Positions 37,533-46,710 of a stretch of 64,000 nt of DNA are shown piece after piece. How positions within the stretch are numbered: position 1 is the stretch's first letter; every line of letters begins with the position of its first letter. Position numbers and translations under genes: made by a program. The stretch lies in the NCBI GenBank assembly GCA_963850535.1, contig CAWKMC010000044.1, positions 62,001-126,000 on the forward strand, given 5' to 3'. This stretch comes from JAMXLO01 sp963850535. Lineage in GTDB: Bacteria; Pseudomonadota; Alphaproteobacteria; Acetobacterales; Acetobacteraceae. The notes under the pieces were generated by a model. That model worked only from the letters and a program-made list of their open reading frames with translations. It ran no database searches and was not told the DNA's origin.

Positions 37533-38400
37533 TCAGGGAACGTCGGCTTCGCGCATGTCTTCCGCCTCGCGCCGCAGCCGCTTGAAGCTACGTACACTGA
37601 ACGGCAGCATGCCGAGGTAGATCAGGCCCCCCGCGGCGAGCGCGGCCCACGGTTCCGCCACCAGAACGGCGGCGAAGGTAACGGCTCCCAGCAGCATCGG
37701 CAGCACGTACCTCGTGCGGCACCTTGAAGTTCTTGAAGCTCCAGACCGGGAGCGTGGAAACAAGCAGGAAGGCCGTGCCGACGAGCATTAACGCACAGAA
37801 CAGCGGGAACTGGGCGAAGCTTAACAGCCAGTCCCACTCGAGCTGGCGTGCCTCCAGTCCCAGGAACAATGGAAACAGCGCCACACCTGCGCCTGCCGGG
37901 GCGGGAACGCCGGTGAAGAAGTTATAGGTGTAGGCAGGGGCTGGTGCCCCATCGAGTGCGGCATTGAACCGTGCCAGGCGTAGCGCCATGCAAACGGCAA
38001 AGATCAGGCAGGGCGTGTAGCCAATGCCGCCGGCGCGCTGCAGCGACCAGCAGAACAGCATGAATGCCGGTGCGACGCCGAAGCACAGGAAATCGGCGAG
38101 GCTGTCCAACTCGGCGCCGAACCGGGACGTGGCCTTCAGCAGCCGAGCCAGCCGACCGTCGAGCCCGTCGATGGCACCGGCGACCACGATCGCCACGGCC
38201 GCAGGCCCGAACCGGCCCTCATAGGCGAAGCGCAGTGCAGTCAGACCAGCGCACAGGCCAATGAGCGTCAGCAGATTGGGAACGATGCGATTGAACGACT
38301 GCCCCTTGAACCGCGGCCGGGCCCGTGGCCGCAGCCGGCGGATCCGGTTGATCGGAGATACGCGCGCACCGTGCCAGTCGGGCCGAGGTGCTTCGCTCAT
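37533..38400 (-). CDS. pssA: CDP-diacylglycerol--serine O-phosphatidyltransferase PssA, frameshifted
   Basis: PssA makes phosphatidylserine from CDP-diacylglycerol and serine in the inner membrane. The CDP-alcohol phosphatidyltransferase motif DGLDGRLARLLKATSRFG continues to ELDSLAD, and several TM helices follow. Near 37717 an extra base in GTGCCGCACGAGG breaks the frame; the other frame gives RYVLPMLLGAVTFAAVLVAE and GGLIYLGMLPFSVRSFKRLR, ending at TGA 37533. Reconstructed length is about 288 aa, normal for the family. Its start overlaps the psd stop by 4 bp, so psd-pssA form one operon for phosphatidylethanolamine synthesis. Confidence 0.88.
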
Positions 38401-39068
38401 GCCGGTAGCTCCGCAATCACGGTCTCGCCGCCGATCATTGTCTGGCCCACGGCGACCAATGGCCGGACCGTCTCGGGCAGATAGAGGTCAGTCCGGCTGC
38501 CGAAGCGGATGATCCCGAAGCGCTGCCCGGCGCGCACTGCGTCGCCCTCGCGCAGGTCGCAGACAATCCGGCGAGCGATCAGGCCGGCGATCTGTACGAA
38601 GGCGATCTCGCGGCCGTCGGCGAGTCGGAGTGCCACCGCGTTGCGCTCATTCGCATCGCTGGCCTTGTCCAGGCTGGCGTTGACGAAGCTGCCGTGTCGG
38701 TAGGCGATCCGGGTGATGATGCCGTCGGCCGGCACGCGATTTACATGCACATTGATCACCGACAGAAAGATCGACACGCGCCAGCGGGGTATGGTGCCGA
38801 GCCCGAGCTCGGCCGGCGGGACGGCTGGCGTGACCGAGACCACGCGACCATCGGCGGGCGCGACCAGAGCCCCGGCGCGGCCCGGCGCCACACGATCTGG
38901 GTCGCGAAAGAAGAACAGGCAGACCAGGGTGAACAGCAGGCCGAGCCAGGAGAGCCATGCGCCCAGCAGCAAGCCGATCATCACCACGATAAGGCCGCCG
39001 AGGACGAACGGGCGTCCTGTGGGGTGGGGTGGCGCAAGCACGTGGCCAATGTCATCTACCAGGGACAT
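38397..39068 (-). CDS. psd: Phosphatidylserine decarboxylase proenzyme (short form)
   Basis: A 223-aa protein with two N-terminal TM helices and the short-type Psd core: LVAPADGRVVSV, FLSVINVHVNRVPADG, FVNASLDKASDANERN, and the self-cleavage region IIRFGSRTDLYLP where the Gly-Ser bond yields the pyruvoyl subunit. It decarboxylates phosphatidylserine to phosphatidylethanolamine. The next gene, pssA, overlaps its TGA (ATGA), a common alphaproteobacterial arrangement. Confidence 0.92.
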   Translation of the reverse strand: MSLVDDIGHVLAPPHPTGRPFVLGGLIVVMIGLLLGAWLSWLGLLFTLVCLFFFRDPDRVAPGRAGALVAPADGRVVSVTPAVPPAELGLGTIPRWRVSIFLSVINVHVNRVPADGIITRIAYRHGSFVNASLDKASDANERNAVALRLADGREIAFVQIAGLIARRIVCDLREGDAVRAGQRFGIIRFGSRTDLYLPETVRPLVAVGQTMIGGETVIAELPA

Positions 39069-39136
39069 AACCGGCGCGGTTTATGGAAGGTTCACCTTGG
39101 GGGAGCAAGACTACCGGTTGCCTGGGAGCAACCGAG

Positions 39137-39592
39137 ATGCCGTTCGACGCGCCGTTCAAGCTGGGTCCATTTTCGGTGGATGCCGCAGGAAGGCTGACCC
39201 CGCTTAATCCAGCCGCGGGCTCTACCTTCCAATTCCGCTGGCATGGGCGTCCGATCCGCGTGCGCTTCGATCGCGCAACTTCCGAGGAGGGACGTCTGAC
39301 TCTCCAAGCCGAGCTGGCACGGGTGCAGAGCACGGCCTGCAGGAGTGCCGAGTTGGCCCGACCGCGTTGCTTCGGCATCCTTCACTGGTTGGAACGGGTC
39401 GTGCCGCCAACGTGGCGGGTGGCGTTACTCGCCGATCACCGCATCTGGTTGGAAACTGAGACGTCCATCGGCGTTCCGATCACCGCAACCGGGCTGCTGA
39501 CCGAATTGACGCGCTTCGCCCTGAAATTGGCACCTTACCTTGAACTGATGGATGAGGCCGGTTTGACGGTACCCAACCCCGTGCATAGGTGA
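39137..39592 (+). CDS. Conserved-looking hypothetical protein
   Basis: From the ATG at 39137, with GGGAG eight bases upstream, the protein is 151 aa: MPFDAPFKLGPFSVDAAGRL, then a beta-rich region (FQFRWHGRPIRVRFDRA) and a helical C-terminus (LLTELTRFALKLAPYLELMD). It has no signal or membrane helix. The reading frame opens at 39083, inside the short gap after psd. I do not recognise the family. It is divergent from psd and 48 bp ahead of cytochrome b561. Confidence 0.6.
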   Translation: MPFDAPFKLGPFSVDAAGRLTPLNPAAGSTFQFRWHGRPIRVRFDRATSEEGRLTLQAELARVQSTACRSAELARPRCFGILHWLERVVPPTWRVALLADHRIWLETETSIGVPITATGLLTELTRFALKLAPYLELMDEAGLTVPNPVHR

Positions 39593-39640
39593 CGGCACAG
39601 CGCCGTTGCGGCAATCTGCGCCCGCGCGACCGTTGTGAGA

Positions 39641-40312
39641 ATGTCAGCCGTGGCCGAACCGATCCTGCCAATCCGTGTCTGGGATGCACCGACGCGCCTG
39701 TTCCACTGGGCGATCGTCGTGCTGATCGGGGTGAGCTGGCTGTCGGAAAGCCTGGGTTGGATGACAATCCACTTCGTGAGTGGGTACAGCATCATTGCCC
39801 TGCTGTTGTTTCGGCTCATCTGGGGCTTTGTCGGCAGCGAGACCTCGCGGTTCTCACGCTTCCTTAAGAGCCCGGTGGCGGCGCTGCGACAACTTGCCCA
39901 TCTGCATCGGCGCGAGCCGGACACCGAGATCGGCCACAACGCCGCGGGCGGCTGGATGGTGCTGCTGATGCTGGTGCTGCTCGCGGTGCAGGCGGGAACC
40001 GGCCTGTGCGCCAACGATGACGGTGCCACCGAGGGGCCGCTGTTCAACTATGTCGGCAAGGCGTGGAGTGACTGGCTATCGCACGTACATTCAATCAACT
40101 TCACACTGATTCAGATCGCGGTGGTCCTCCATGTCCTGGCCATCGTGGCTTACGCAGTACCGAAGCGGCATGACCTTGTCCGCCCCATGCTCACGGGGGA
40201 AAAGTATCTGCCGATGGGCACCCAGGGGCCGGTGCTTGCCAGACCATGGTTGGCCCTAGTCGTGTTCGCCATTGCCGTGGCGGTCGTAGGCACGGTGATC
40301 GAGGTTCTTTAG
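39641..40312 (+). CDS. Cytochrome b561 family membrane protein
   Basis: A 223-aa membrane protein beginning MSAVAEPILPIRVWDAPTRL. Helix 1 carries the haem-ligating His in FHWAIVVLIG, and further His residues lie in IGHNAAGGWMVL, HVHSINFTLIQI and VVLHVLAIVAY, the usual bis-His diheme arrangement of cytochrome b561 and Ni-hydrogenase-like b subunits. It would pass electrons across or within the inner membrane, for example to a c-type cytochrome; no partner is adjacent. A GTG at 39635 is an alternative start. Confidence 0.85.
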   Translation: MSAVAEPILPIRVWDAPTRLFHWAIVVLIGVSWLSESLGWMTIHFVSGYSIIALLLFRLIWGFVGSETSRFSRFLKSPVAALRQLAHLHRREPDTEIGHNAAGGWMVLLMLVLLAVQAGTGLCANDDGATEGPLFNYVGKAWSDWLSHVHSINFTLIQIAVVLHVLAIVAYAVPKRHDLVRPMLTGEKYLPMGTQGPVLARPWLALVVFAIAVAVVGTVIEVL

Positions 40313-40372
40313 CGGACAGCATTATACCGGCGCACTCGGGCTGGAGCCGCAAGCCGCGTCTCCAGCAGGATC

Positions 40373-42649
40373 TCAAGTTCTCGACACAGCATCGTAGATG
40401 TCTTCCTCTTGCGCGGTGTGGATGCGCACGATCTGCTCTACCGATTCGATAATGCGCTGCGCATCACGGATCAAATAGCGATCAATGTTCTCGGTCGGTA
40501 GATCCCGCGTCAATCGTTCCAACAGCCTGGCAAGGTGCAGGATCTCGCGATGCGCGCGACTCATTGCCGAGAGGCTGACCCCGTCCCGGAGAACCTTGGC
40601 CAACCGGGGATACACCTTTCCCTCATCGTCACGCTCGTGCGCGACGATATGACGGCGAACCAGCCCCTCGGCTTGCCCGATCAGTGCCGCGGCGTCGGCA
40701 GGTGTCGCATCATCGAGCGCATCCGCAATGGCACGCAGTCGGTCGAGGGCATGGCTTAGTGCGACATGGTCGTGGTGCAGTTCACGTTCCGCCTCAACCG
40801 GAATGGTCCTGTGGATACGCGCGTGCTGCGACCGCAGGGCATTGACGATGACCACAACGTCAATGACTTCCTGCACGATTGCTGCAGGTACCGGGCCGAG
40901 CCATCCGACAGTCGCTGCGAGCATTGCAAGAGTTGAGAGGCCCATGCCTGCAACGATGCTCTCCACAGCAATTCGATGCGCATGCTGGGCAATCGTGATG
41001 GCCTCTCCAACTCGGTCGAGACGGTCCGCCAGGATCACGACGTCAGCGGCCTCGGACGACGCCGTAGCGCCGCGGGCGCCGAGAGCAATCCCCACATCGG
41101 CAGCGGCAAGTGCCGGTGCATCGTTGATCCCGTCGCCGACCATGACCGTCGGCTTGAGCATCTGCTCGACGCGCACCGCGTCCACCTTGTCCGAGGGGAC
41201 ACGGTCCGCCAGCACCGCATCCAGGTCCAATGCGGCGCCAATCGCTTGCGCAGCGACCTCGCGATCACCAGTCACCATGACTATTCGCGCAACGCCCGCT
41301 TCCCGCAGCAGGCGCACTGCCCGCGGCGCCTCCGGACGCAGTTCGTCGGCAAGCAGCAGCGCACCGATAGGTCGGCCGTCAACGGCAACGAAGATGATGA
41401 GCGCCGATCGCCATGCTGCGCGGCGCATAGCCCGCGAGGCCCAACCATCGCTCACGCCGGAGCAGATCAACTCGGGCGACCCGGCTGAAACCTGCCTGCC
41501 GTCAACCAGGCCGTGCACACCCGAACCCAGCGTCTCGCGAACCTCGGTGGGCGTCTTCAGCGGAAGGCCGCGCTGAACCGCGGCCTTTACAATGACCTCC
41601 GCAACGACATGGTGAGAGGCCTGCTCGAGCGAAGCACAAAGTCCCAGTACCTCATCGACGCTCTCTCCGGGCGCGGCCTCGATCGAGAGCAACCGAGCGC
41701 CGCCAAGTGTCAGCGTTCCGGTTTTGTCGAACAAGACGGTGTGCGCACGCGCCAGGGCCTCGAGCGCACTTCCGCCCTTCACCAACACGCCGCGCCGTGC
41801 CGCCCGAGCCACACCCGCAATGAACGCAACCGGGGCAGCCAATATCAGCGGGCATGGAGTGGCTGCGACGAACACCGCCAGGCTCCGCATAAGGTCGCCG
41901 GAAATGAGCCATGCTACCGCAGCTACTCCGGCGGTGAGCGGCAGGAACCCCAAGGCGAACCGGTCGGCCAGGCGTACGAAAGGAGCCTTGGCGGTGTGCA
42001 CCGCGTTTACCAGGCGCAAGATGCCCGCGTACGTGCTCTCACCAGCCCCAGACGTCACGGTCATCTCAAATGCATCGCCGGCATTGATCGTTCCGCTGTA
42101 GATGGACGCGCCCTTGCTCCGCATCACGGGAATCGGCTCACCGGTCAGCGGGGATTCGTCGATCATGGCTGGATCGCCGACGATTACGCCGTCCACCGGT
42201 ACGACTTCGCCTGCTCGCACGAGTACTCGGTCGCCGATTTCGACCTCGGCGATCGGAACGTTCTCAAGGCTGCCGTTGGCATAGCGATGTGCCTGGCGTG
42301 GCGCGCGATCGACCAGTGCTCGTAAGTTCTTCTCGGCGCGCGCTACCGCGAAGTCTTCGAGTATCATCCCCCCGGAATACATCAGCGCCACGACCGCGCC
42401 GGCGAGTGGCTGGCCCAGGACCAGTGCGCCGATCATCGATATCAGAGCGATTGCATCTACGCCGATCCGCCCAGCCACCAGGTCGCGCACCATTGACGCA
42501 GCCAGGCCCACCACGACGGGAACCGTCGCCAGGCTCCACAACAGGTCGGCGAGGCTCGCACGCGCTGCGACATGGGCCAGCAGCCCCCCTGCCAGCCCAA
42601 TCGTCGCGACCGCAACAAGTGCGTGGCGCAGAGCGCGCTCCGCAGTCAT
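40373..42649 (-). CDS. Heavy-metal P-type ATPase fused to a hemerythrin-like domain
   Basis: A 758-aa protein. The P1B-type ATPase part lacks an N-terminal metal-binding domain and has TM helices from the N-terminus, the A-domain DESPLTGEPIPV, the transmembrane metal motif TPCPL (in place of the usual CPC), phosphorylation site DKTGTLTLGG and GDGINDAPALA. After the last TM helices, from about residue 590, comes a hemerythrin/HHE domain with His residues in ELHHDHVALSHALDRL, RRHIVAHERDDEGKVYP, SRAHREILHLA and IVRIHTAQEEDIYDAV. The HHE domain may sense or hold a metal, O2 or NO. The metal is unknown. Confidence 0.88.
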   Translation of the reverse strand: MTAERALRHALVAVATIGLAGGLLAHVAARASLADLLWSLATVPVVVGLAASMVRDLVAGRIGVDAIALISMIGALVLGQPLAGAVVALMYSGGMILEDFAVARAEKNLRALVDRAPRQAHRYANGSLENVPIAEVEIGDRVLVRAGEVVPVDGVIVGDPAMIDESPLTGEPIPVMRSKGASIYSGTINAGDAFEMTVTSGAGESTYAGILRLVNAVHTAKAPFVRLADRFALGFLPLTAGVAAVAWLISGDLMRSLAVFVAATPCPLILAAPVAFIAGVARAARRGVLVKGGSALEALARAHTVLFDKTGTLTLGGARLLSIEAAPGESVDEVLGLCASLEQASHHVVAEVIVKAAVQRGLPLKTPTEVRETLGSGVHGLVDGRQVSAGSPELICSGVSDGWASRAMRRAAWRSALIIFVAVDGRPIGALLLADELRPEAPRAVRLLREAGVARIVMVTGDREVAAQAIGAALDLDAVLADRVPSDKVDAVRVEQMLKPTVMVGDGINDAPALAAADVGIALGARGATASSEAADVVILADRLDRVGEAITIAQHAHRIAVESIVAGMGLSTLAMLAATVGWLGPVPAAIVQEVIDVVVIVNALRSQHARIHRTIPVEAERELHHDHVALSHALDRLRAIADALDDATPADAAALIGQAEGLVRRHIVAHERDDEGKVYPRLAKVLRDGVSLSAMSRAHREILHLARLLERLTRDLPTENIDRYLIRDAQRIIESVEQIVRIHTAQEEDIYDAVSRT

Positions 42650-42754
42650 CGACCGTCCGATACCATGCGGCGGGAAGTCTCCCGCCGCGCGCGCCCGGCG
42701 GCATTGATGCAGGTCAAGCCGCGGTGGCCTCGAAGTTTGTGACGGTGAAGCCGG

Positions 42755-43576
42755 CTAGTTGAGAACCCGCGTGGCGAAGCGTTGCCGGCGCCATTGGATC
42801 AACCGCCACGCCCCTTTGGCGGACAGGTCTGACAGCCGCCCGCGCGGGGGAAGGCCAACGGCCTTGAAGATCATTCCCATCCCACGTTCCACGTGTCGGA
42901 ACCGATAGAACGCCATCGCACGGGCCATGTACGCGGCAGTGCATCGGCGCCGTTCAAATTCCGTCTGCGGTGATTCATTGCCACAATACCAGGCGTAGGC
43001 CAGTTCGTCGTCCTCGCTTTCACCGATGCGGCCGGCGGCGATGCGCAACCTGCGCAGCAGCCCGATGTTCTCACGACGCAAATAGCGGCGCATGTGGTCG
43101 TAGAATAGTTTGTAGTGGCGGAATTCATCGGCGGCGATGTGCCGGCAGATCTGCTGCAGCACTGGTTCCTTCGCTGCCTCGCCCAGCGCGGTATAGTAGC
43201 TGGAGGTCCCGGTTTCCACCATGCAGCGCGCGATCAGCTCGCCGGTTCGCGAACCGCGGATCGAGGCCTCGGCGTCCAGCGCCAGCTTGAACCCGGCCTT
43301 GTAGCGCGCAAAGGCCGTCTCGTAATCCCACGACGGGTCGGCAAGCATCGCCCACCTACCAAGAGCGTCGCCGTGCTGCACTTCCTCCAGGGCCCAGTAG
43401 TCGGCCGCCTGACGGAAATCCGGATCGTCGCCGAACACCCGATTGAGGTAGATCGCGTAGTCGGTGCCGTTCCGCTCCACCATGGCGGCGGCCTTGACCA
43501 GGGGGATCAATTCGGGGTCCGCGAGCGTGGGCGTGAAGCGATCCCAGGCCACGTCCTCGATGCGCCAATGCTTCAT
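42755..43576 (-). CDS. Ferritin-like di-iron protein
   Basis: A 273-aa all-helical protein. Two ExxH-type pairs typical of ferritin-like di-iron carboxylate proteins are visible: YWALEEVQHGDALG and HIAADEFRHYKLFYDH, with further acidic residues in the four-helix bundle (MVERNGTDYAIYLN, RCMVETGTSSYY). It may be an oxygenase, desaturase-like enzyme or iron/oxygen protector. It sits beside the hemerythrin-fused ATPase on the same strand (105 bp apart), and both may deal with metal or oxygen. Confidence 0.72.
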   Translation of the reverse strand: MKHWRIEDVAWDRFTPTLADPELIPLVKAAAMVERNGTDYAIYLNRVFGDDPDFRQAADYWALEEVQHGDALGRWAMLADPSWDYETAFARYKAGFKLALDAEASIRGSRTGELIARCMVETGTSSYYTALGEAAKEPVLQQICRHIAADEFRHYKLFYDHMRRYLRRENIGLLRRLRIAAGRIGESEDDELAYAWYCGNESPQTEFERRRCTAAYMARAMAFYRFRHVERGMGMIFKAVGLPPRGRLSDLSAKGAWRLIQWRRQRFATRVLN

Positions 43577-43755
43577 CGTCAGGTCCGCTGTACCGAAGCC
43601 TCGACCTTCAGGCTGCCATCGTTCCAGCTAGATTCGGAAGGGAGGGTCCCTGCCTACGGCTCGAATGTGCTGCGCTGCACAATTCAAAGGTGTGTGGCCC
43701 GCTGGATCATTGCACAGTTTCACTCTTATCATTCAGGCCGTATCCTGCTTTCAAT

Positions 43756-45417
43756 ATGCATAATCAGGGAGGTAAACCGTTGCCGCTTGCCGCTGACAAC
43801 GCACATCCGAGGCATAGAAATGCCAGGGGCCTTGCCGCGGAAGCGCTGGGCGGAACCGGGGTTCGGGCATCGCGGCCCGTGCATGGAAACCCGACGGCAC
43901 CAGCCCTGGTCGCCGAGGCGGTGCGTCGGAACGAAGGGCAACTGTCGGTGGATGGGGCTCTGGTCGTCCAGACCGGTCAGCACACCGGTCGATCGGCGCA
44001 GGATAAGTTTGTCGTCGATGAGCCATCGGTCACCGGCGAGGTGTGGTGGGGCAGGGTCAACAACCGGCTCGCGCCGGAGAAGTTCGCCATCCTGAAGGCG
44101 CGGGTTCAAGCCTACCTGCAAGGGCAGGAGCTGTTCACTCAGGATCTGTATGCCGGCGCCGATCCGGCGCATCGCGTGCGGGTGCGTCTGGTCACCACCG
44201 GGGCGTGGCAGGCGTTGTTCGCGCGCAACATCTTCATCCGGCCGCACCCGAAGGAGCTGGCGGACTTTCGACCCGATTACATCATCCTGCATGCCCCGCA
44301 TTTCCAGACCGATCCGGCAATCGACGGCGTGCGCAGCGGCACCTCGATCGCGCTGTCATTCGAACAGCGGACCATCATCATCGCCGGGACCGAGTACGCG
44401 GGGGAGGTCAAGAAGTCGATCTTCACCGTGATGAACTGGTTGCTGCCGGCCAAGGGCGTGCTGCCGATGCATTGCAGCGCCAATGTCGGCAGCGAGGGCG
44501 ACGTCGCGCTGTTCTTCGGTCTGTCGGGCACGGGAAAGACGACGCTCTCGTCGGACCCGCATCGAAAGCTGATCGGCGACGATGAGCATGGCTGGAGTGA
44601 GAGCGGCGTCTTCAACTTCGAAGGCGGCTGCTATGCCAAGGTCATCAACCTGTCGGCGGAGGCGGAGCCGGAAATCTGGGCCGCCAGCCATCGCTTCGGC
44701 ACGGTGTTGGAGAATGTCATCGCCGATGGATATGGGCGGCTCGACCTGACGGATCAGTCGCTGACCGAGAACACGCGTTCGGCCTACCCGGTCGAGTACA
44801 TCCCGAACATCGAGATGTCGCTGCGCGGCGGACATCCGCGCAACGTCGTCATGCTGACCTGCGACGCCTTTGGCGTCATGCCGCCGATCGCCAGGCTGAG
44901 CCCGGCGCAGGCGATGTATCATTTCCTGTCGGGCTATACCGCTCTGGTGGCGGGAACCGAGAAGGGGCTTGGCGCCGAACCGCAGGCCACGTTCAGCACC
45001 TGCTTCGGTGCGCCGTTCCTGCCGCGACGGCCGGAGGTGTATGGCAGGATGCTCGCCGAACTGATTGCCCGGCATGAGGCCGATTGCTGGTTGGTCAACA
45101 CCGGCTGGAGCGGCGGGCAATACGGCGTCGGCCAGCGCATGAGCATCCGCCACACGCGTGCCTTGTTGCGCGCGGCGCTGGATGGGTCGCTGGCGCGGAC
45201 GCGGTTCCTCAAGGAACGCTTTTTCGGTCTCGCCATTCCCGAGCATGTGCCCGGCGTTCCGGCCGAGGTGCTGGACCCGCGCGAATCATGGGAGGACAAG
45301 GCGGCCTACGATCGGACGGCACGGGAACTGATCAGCCGGTTCGAGAAGAACTTTGCCGCATTCGAGGCCGGTGTAGGAGACGAGGTGCGTGCTGCGGCGA
45401 TCCGCGCCGCTGCCTGA
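43756..45417 (+). CDS. pckA: Phosphoenolpyruvate carboxykinase (ATP)
   Basis: PckA converts oxaloacetate and ATP to phosphoenolpyruvate, the first gluconeogenic step. Motifs: TGQHTGRSAQDKFVVDE, FARNIFIRPHPKEL, the ATP-binding GLSGTGKTTLSSDP, IGDDEHGWSESGVFNFEGG and NTGWSGGQYGVGQRMSI. The ATG at 43756 gives 553 aa, but GGGAGG (43768-43773) sits just before a TTG at 43780, giving a 545-aa protein; both are possible. A hairpin terminator follows the gene. Upstream is 179 bp that should carry the promoter. Confidence 0.93.
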   Translation: MHNQGGKPLPLAADNAHPRHRNARGLAAEALGGTGVRASRPVHGNPTAPALVAEAVRRNEGQLSVDGALVVQTGQHTGRSAQDKFVVDEPSVTGEVWWGRVNNRLAPEKFAILKARVQAYLQGQELFTQDLYAGADPAHRVRVRLVTTGAWQALFARNIFIRPHPKELADFRPDYIILHAPHFQTDPAIDGVRSGTSIALSFEQRTIIIAGTEYAGEVKKSIFTVMNWLLPAKGVLPMHCSANVGSEGDVALFFGLSGTGKTTLSSDPHRKLIGDDEHGWSESGVFNFEGGCYAKVINLSAEAEPEIWAASHRFGTVLENVIADGYGRLDLTDQSLTENTRSAYPVEYIPNIEMSLRGGHPRNVVMLTCDAFGVMPPIARLSPAQAMYHFLSGYTALVAGTEKGLGAEPQATFSTCFGAPFLPRRPEVYGRMLAELIARHEADCWLVNTGWSGGQYGVGQRMSIRHTRALLRAALDGSLARTRFLKERFFGLAIPEHVPGVPAEVLDPRESWEDKAAYDRTARELISRFEKNFAAFEAGVGDEVRAAAIRAAA

Positions 45418-45437
45418 GCCGCCAAATTGGTCTGATC

Positions 45438-45460
45438 CTGGCCTAGCGGCCGGCTCTTTT
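45438..45460 (+). terminator. Rho-independent terminator after pckA
   Basis: CTGGCC-TAGC-GGCCGG (45438-45453) forms a 6-bp stem (one G-U pair in RNA) with a tetraloop, followed by CTCTTTT. It lies 20 bp past the pckA stop and before paiB, in a suitable place for pckA termination. Stem and T-run are modest. Confidence 0.4.
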
Positions 45461-45506
45461 AGCTAAACCAGTTGGCTGCCACCTCCGGGGATCAGGAGAG
45501 TTTGGC

Positions 45507-46118
45507 ATGTACAACCCACCGCTGTTCAAGGAAGACCGCATCGAGGTGCTGCACGATGCGATCCGTCGCGCGGGCCTCGTCACGCTGGTCACGCAGACGG
45601 CCGATGGCCTGATTGCCAGCCACGCGCCGATGCTGCTGGATACCGAACCGGCCCCGTATGGCACGCTGATCGGGCATCTGGCGCGGCCCAACCCGCAGGC
45701 GCGCGGCGCGATCGGCGAGGGGCTCGCGATCTTTCAGGGCCCGGACGCCTATATCACCCCTTCCTGGTACGCGACGAAGCGGCAGAACGGCAAGGTCGTG
45801 CCGACCTGGAACTATGTTGCTATCCATGCCTACGGCGCGGTGGAGTTCTTCAGTGACCCGGAACGCCTGCGCGATGTCGTGACGCGGCTGACTGAACGGC
45901 AGGAAGCCGGGCGGGCGCAGCCCTGGGCGGTGACCGATGCCCCAGCGGATTTCATCGATGGCATGCTGAAGGGCATCGTGGGCTTCGCCATGCCGATCGC
46001 GCGGCTGGAGGGCAAATGGAAGATGAGCCAGAACCGTCCGGCGGAGGACCGCGCCGGGGTGATCTCTGGGTTGGAAGCCGAGCAGCGACCGGAGGTCGCC
46101 GACCTGATTTTGCGGTAG
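45507..46118 (+). CDS. PaiB-family FMN-binding protein
   Basis: A 203-aa protein beginning MYNPPLFKEDRIEVLHDAIR. The split-barrel FMN-binding fold is suggested by LVTLVTQTADGLIASHAPML, GHLARPNPQARG, FQGPDAYITPSWYATK and VPTWNYVAIHAYG. PaiB homologues negatively regulate sporulation/protease genes in Bacillus; in proteobacteria they are usually annotated only as FMN-binding negative regulators. CAGGAG precedes the ATG. It is followed closely by the DUF29 gene. Confidence 0.85.
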   Translation: MYNPPLFKEDRIEVLHDAIRRAGLVTLVTQTADGLIASHAPMLLDTEPAPYGTLIGHLARPNPQARGAIGEGLAIFQGPDAYITPSWYATKRQNGKVVPTWNYVAIHAYGAVEFFSDPERLRDVVTRLTERQEAGRAQPWAVTDAPADFIDGMLKGIVGFAMPIARLEGKWKMSQNRPAEDRAGVISGLEAEQRPEVADLILR

Positions 46119-46167
46119 TATCAGAGGTGATGGTAGCTGGGGGTCTTGAGTTGTTGGAGCGGGCCGG

Positions 46168-46597
46168 GTGAGCGATCTGTATGACGACGACATCCTATTG
46201 TGGTCGGCACACCAGGCCGCCCTGCTGCGCCGTCGCGCGGCCGGCGAGTTGGTGAACGACGCCGAGATCGACTGGACCAACGTCGCAGAGGAGATCGAGG
46301 ACGTAGGGCGCAGTCAGCTGAACGCGGTCGAGTCTCTGCTCGCCCAGGCGCTGCGCCACATGCTGAAGGCCGAGGCATGGCCTTGTCACCGCGATGCCCC
46401 GAGTTGGCGGGCAGACGCAATCGACTTCCGCCAGCAGGCCAAGCGCCGCTTCGCAGAATCAATGCGACAGAAAATCGACGTCGCGCAGCTCTATCGCCAG
46501 GCGCAGCGGGCACTCCCCGAACTCGATGGACGGCCAACAGCCGCTGCCCGTGCCGGCGCAATGCTCCATGACACTCGATGAGCTATTGGGCGAGTAG
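46168..46597 (+). CDS. DUF29 family protein, frameshifted near the C-terminus
   Basis: The N-terminal part (YDDDILLWSAHQAALLRRRA, IDWTNVAEEIEDVGRSQLNA, LLAQALRHMLKAEAWP) is the DUF29 fold, a small conserved helical protein of unknown function. Between 46525 and 46532 the frame shifts by one base: the following frame gives DGQQPLPVPAQCSMTLDELL and ends GE at 46597, the typical DUF29 C-terminus. As written, the frame ends MLHDTR at 46581. The start may be GTG (46168); the gene follows paiB by 49 bp. Confidence 0.75.
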
Positions 46598-46710
46598 CTG
46601 GCCCGATCGCGATACAGCTTGCGGTTCGGCTCAGCATGGTAGACTGGCGGCCGGTTTTGTCTGAGAGCCGATAAGGCTTGTTCTCAGCAGGATTCGTGAC
46701 TTAGAACCCG

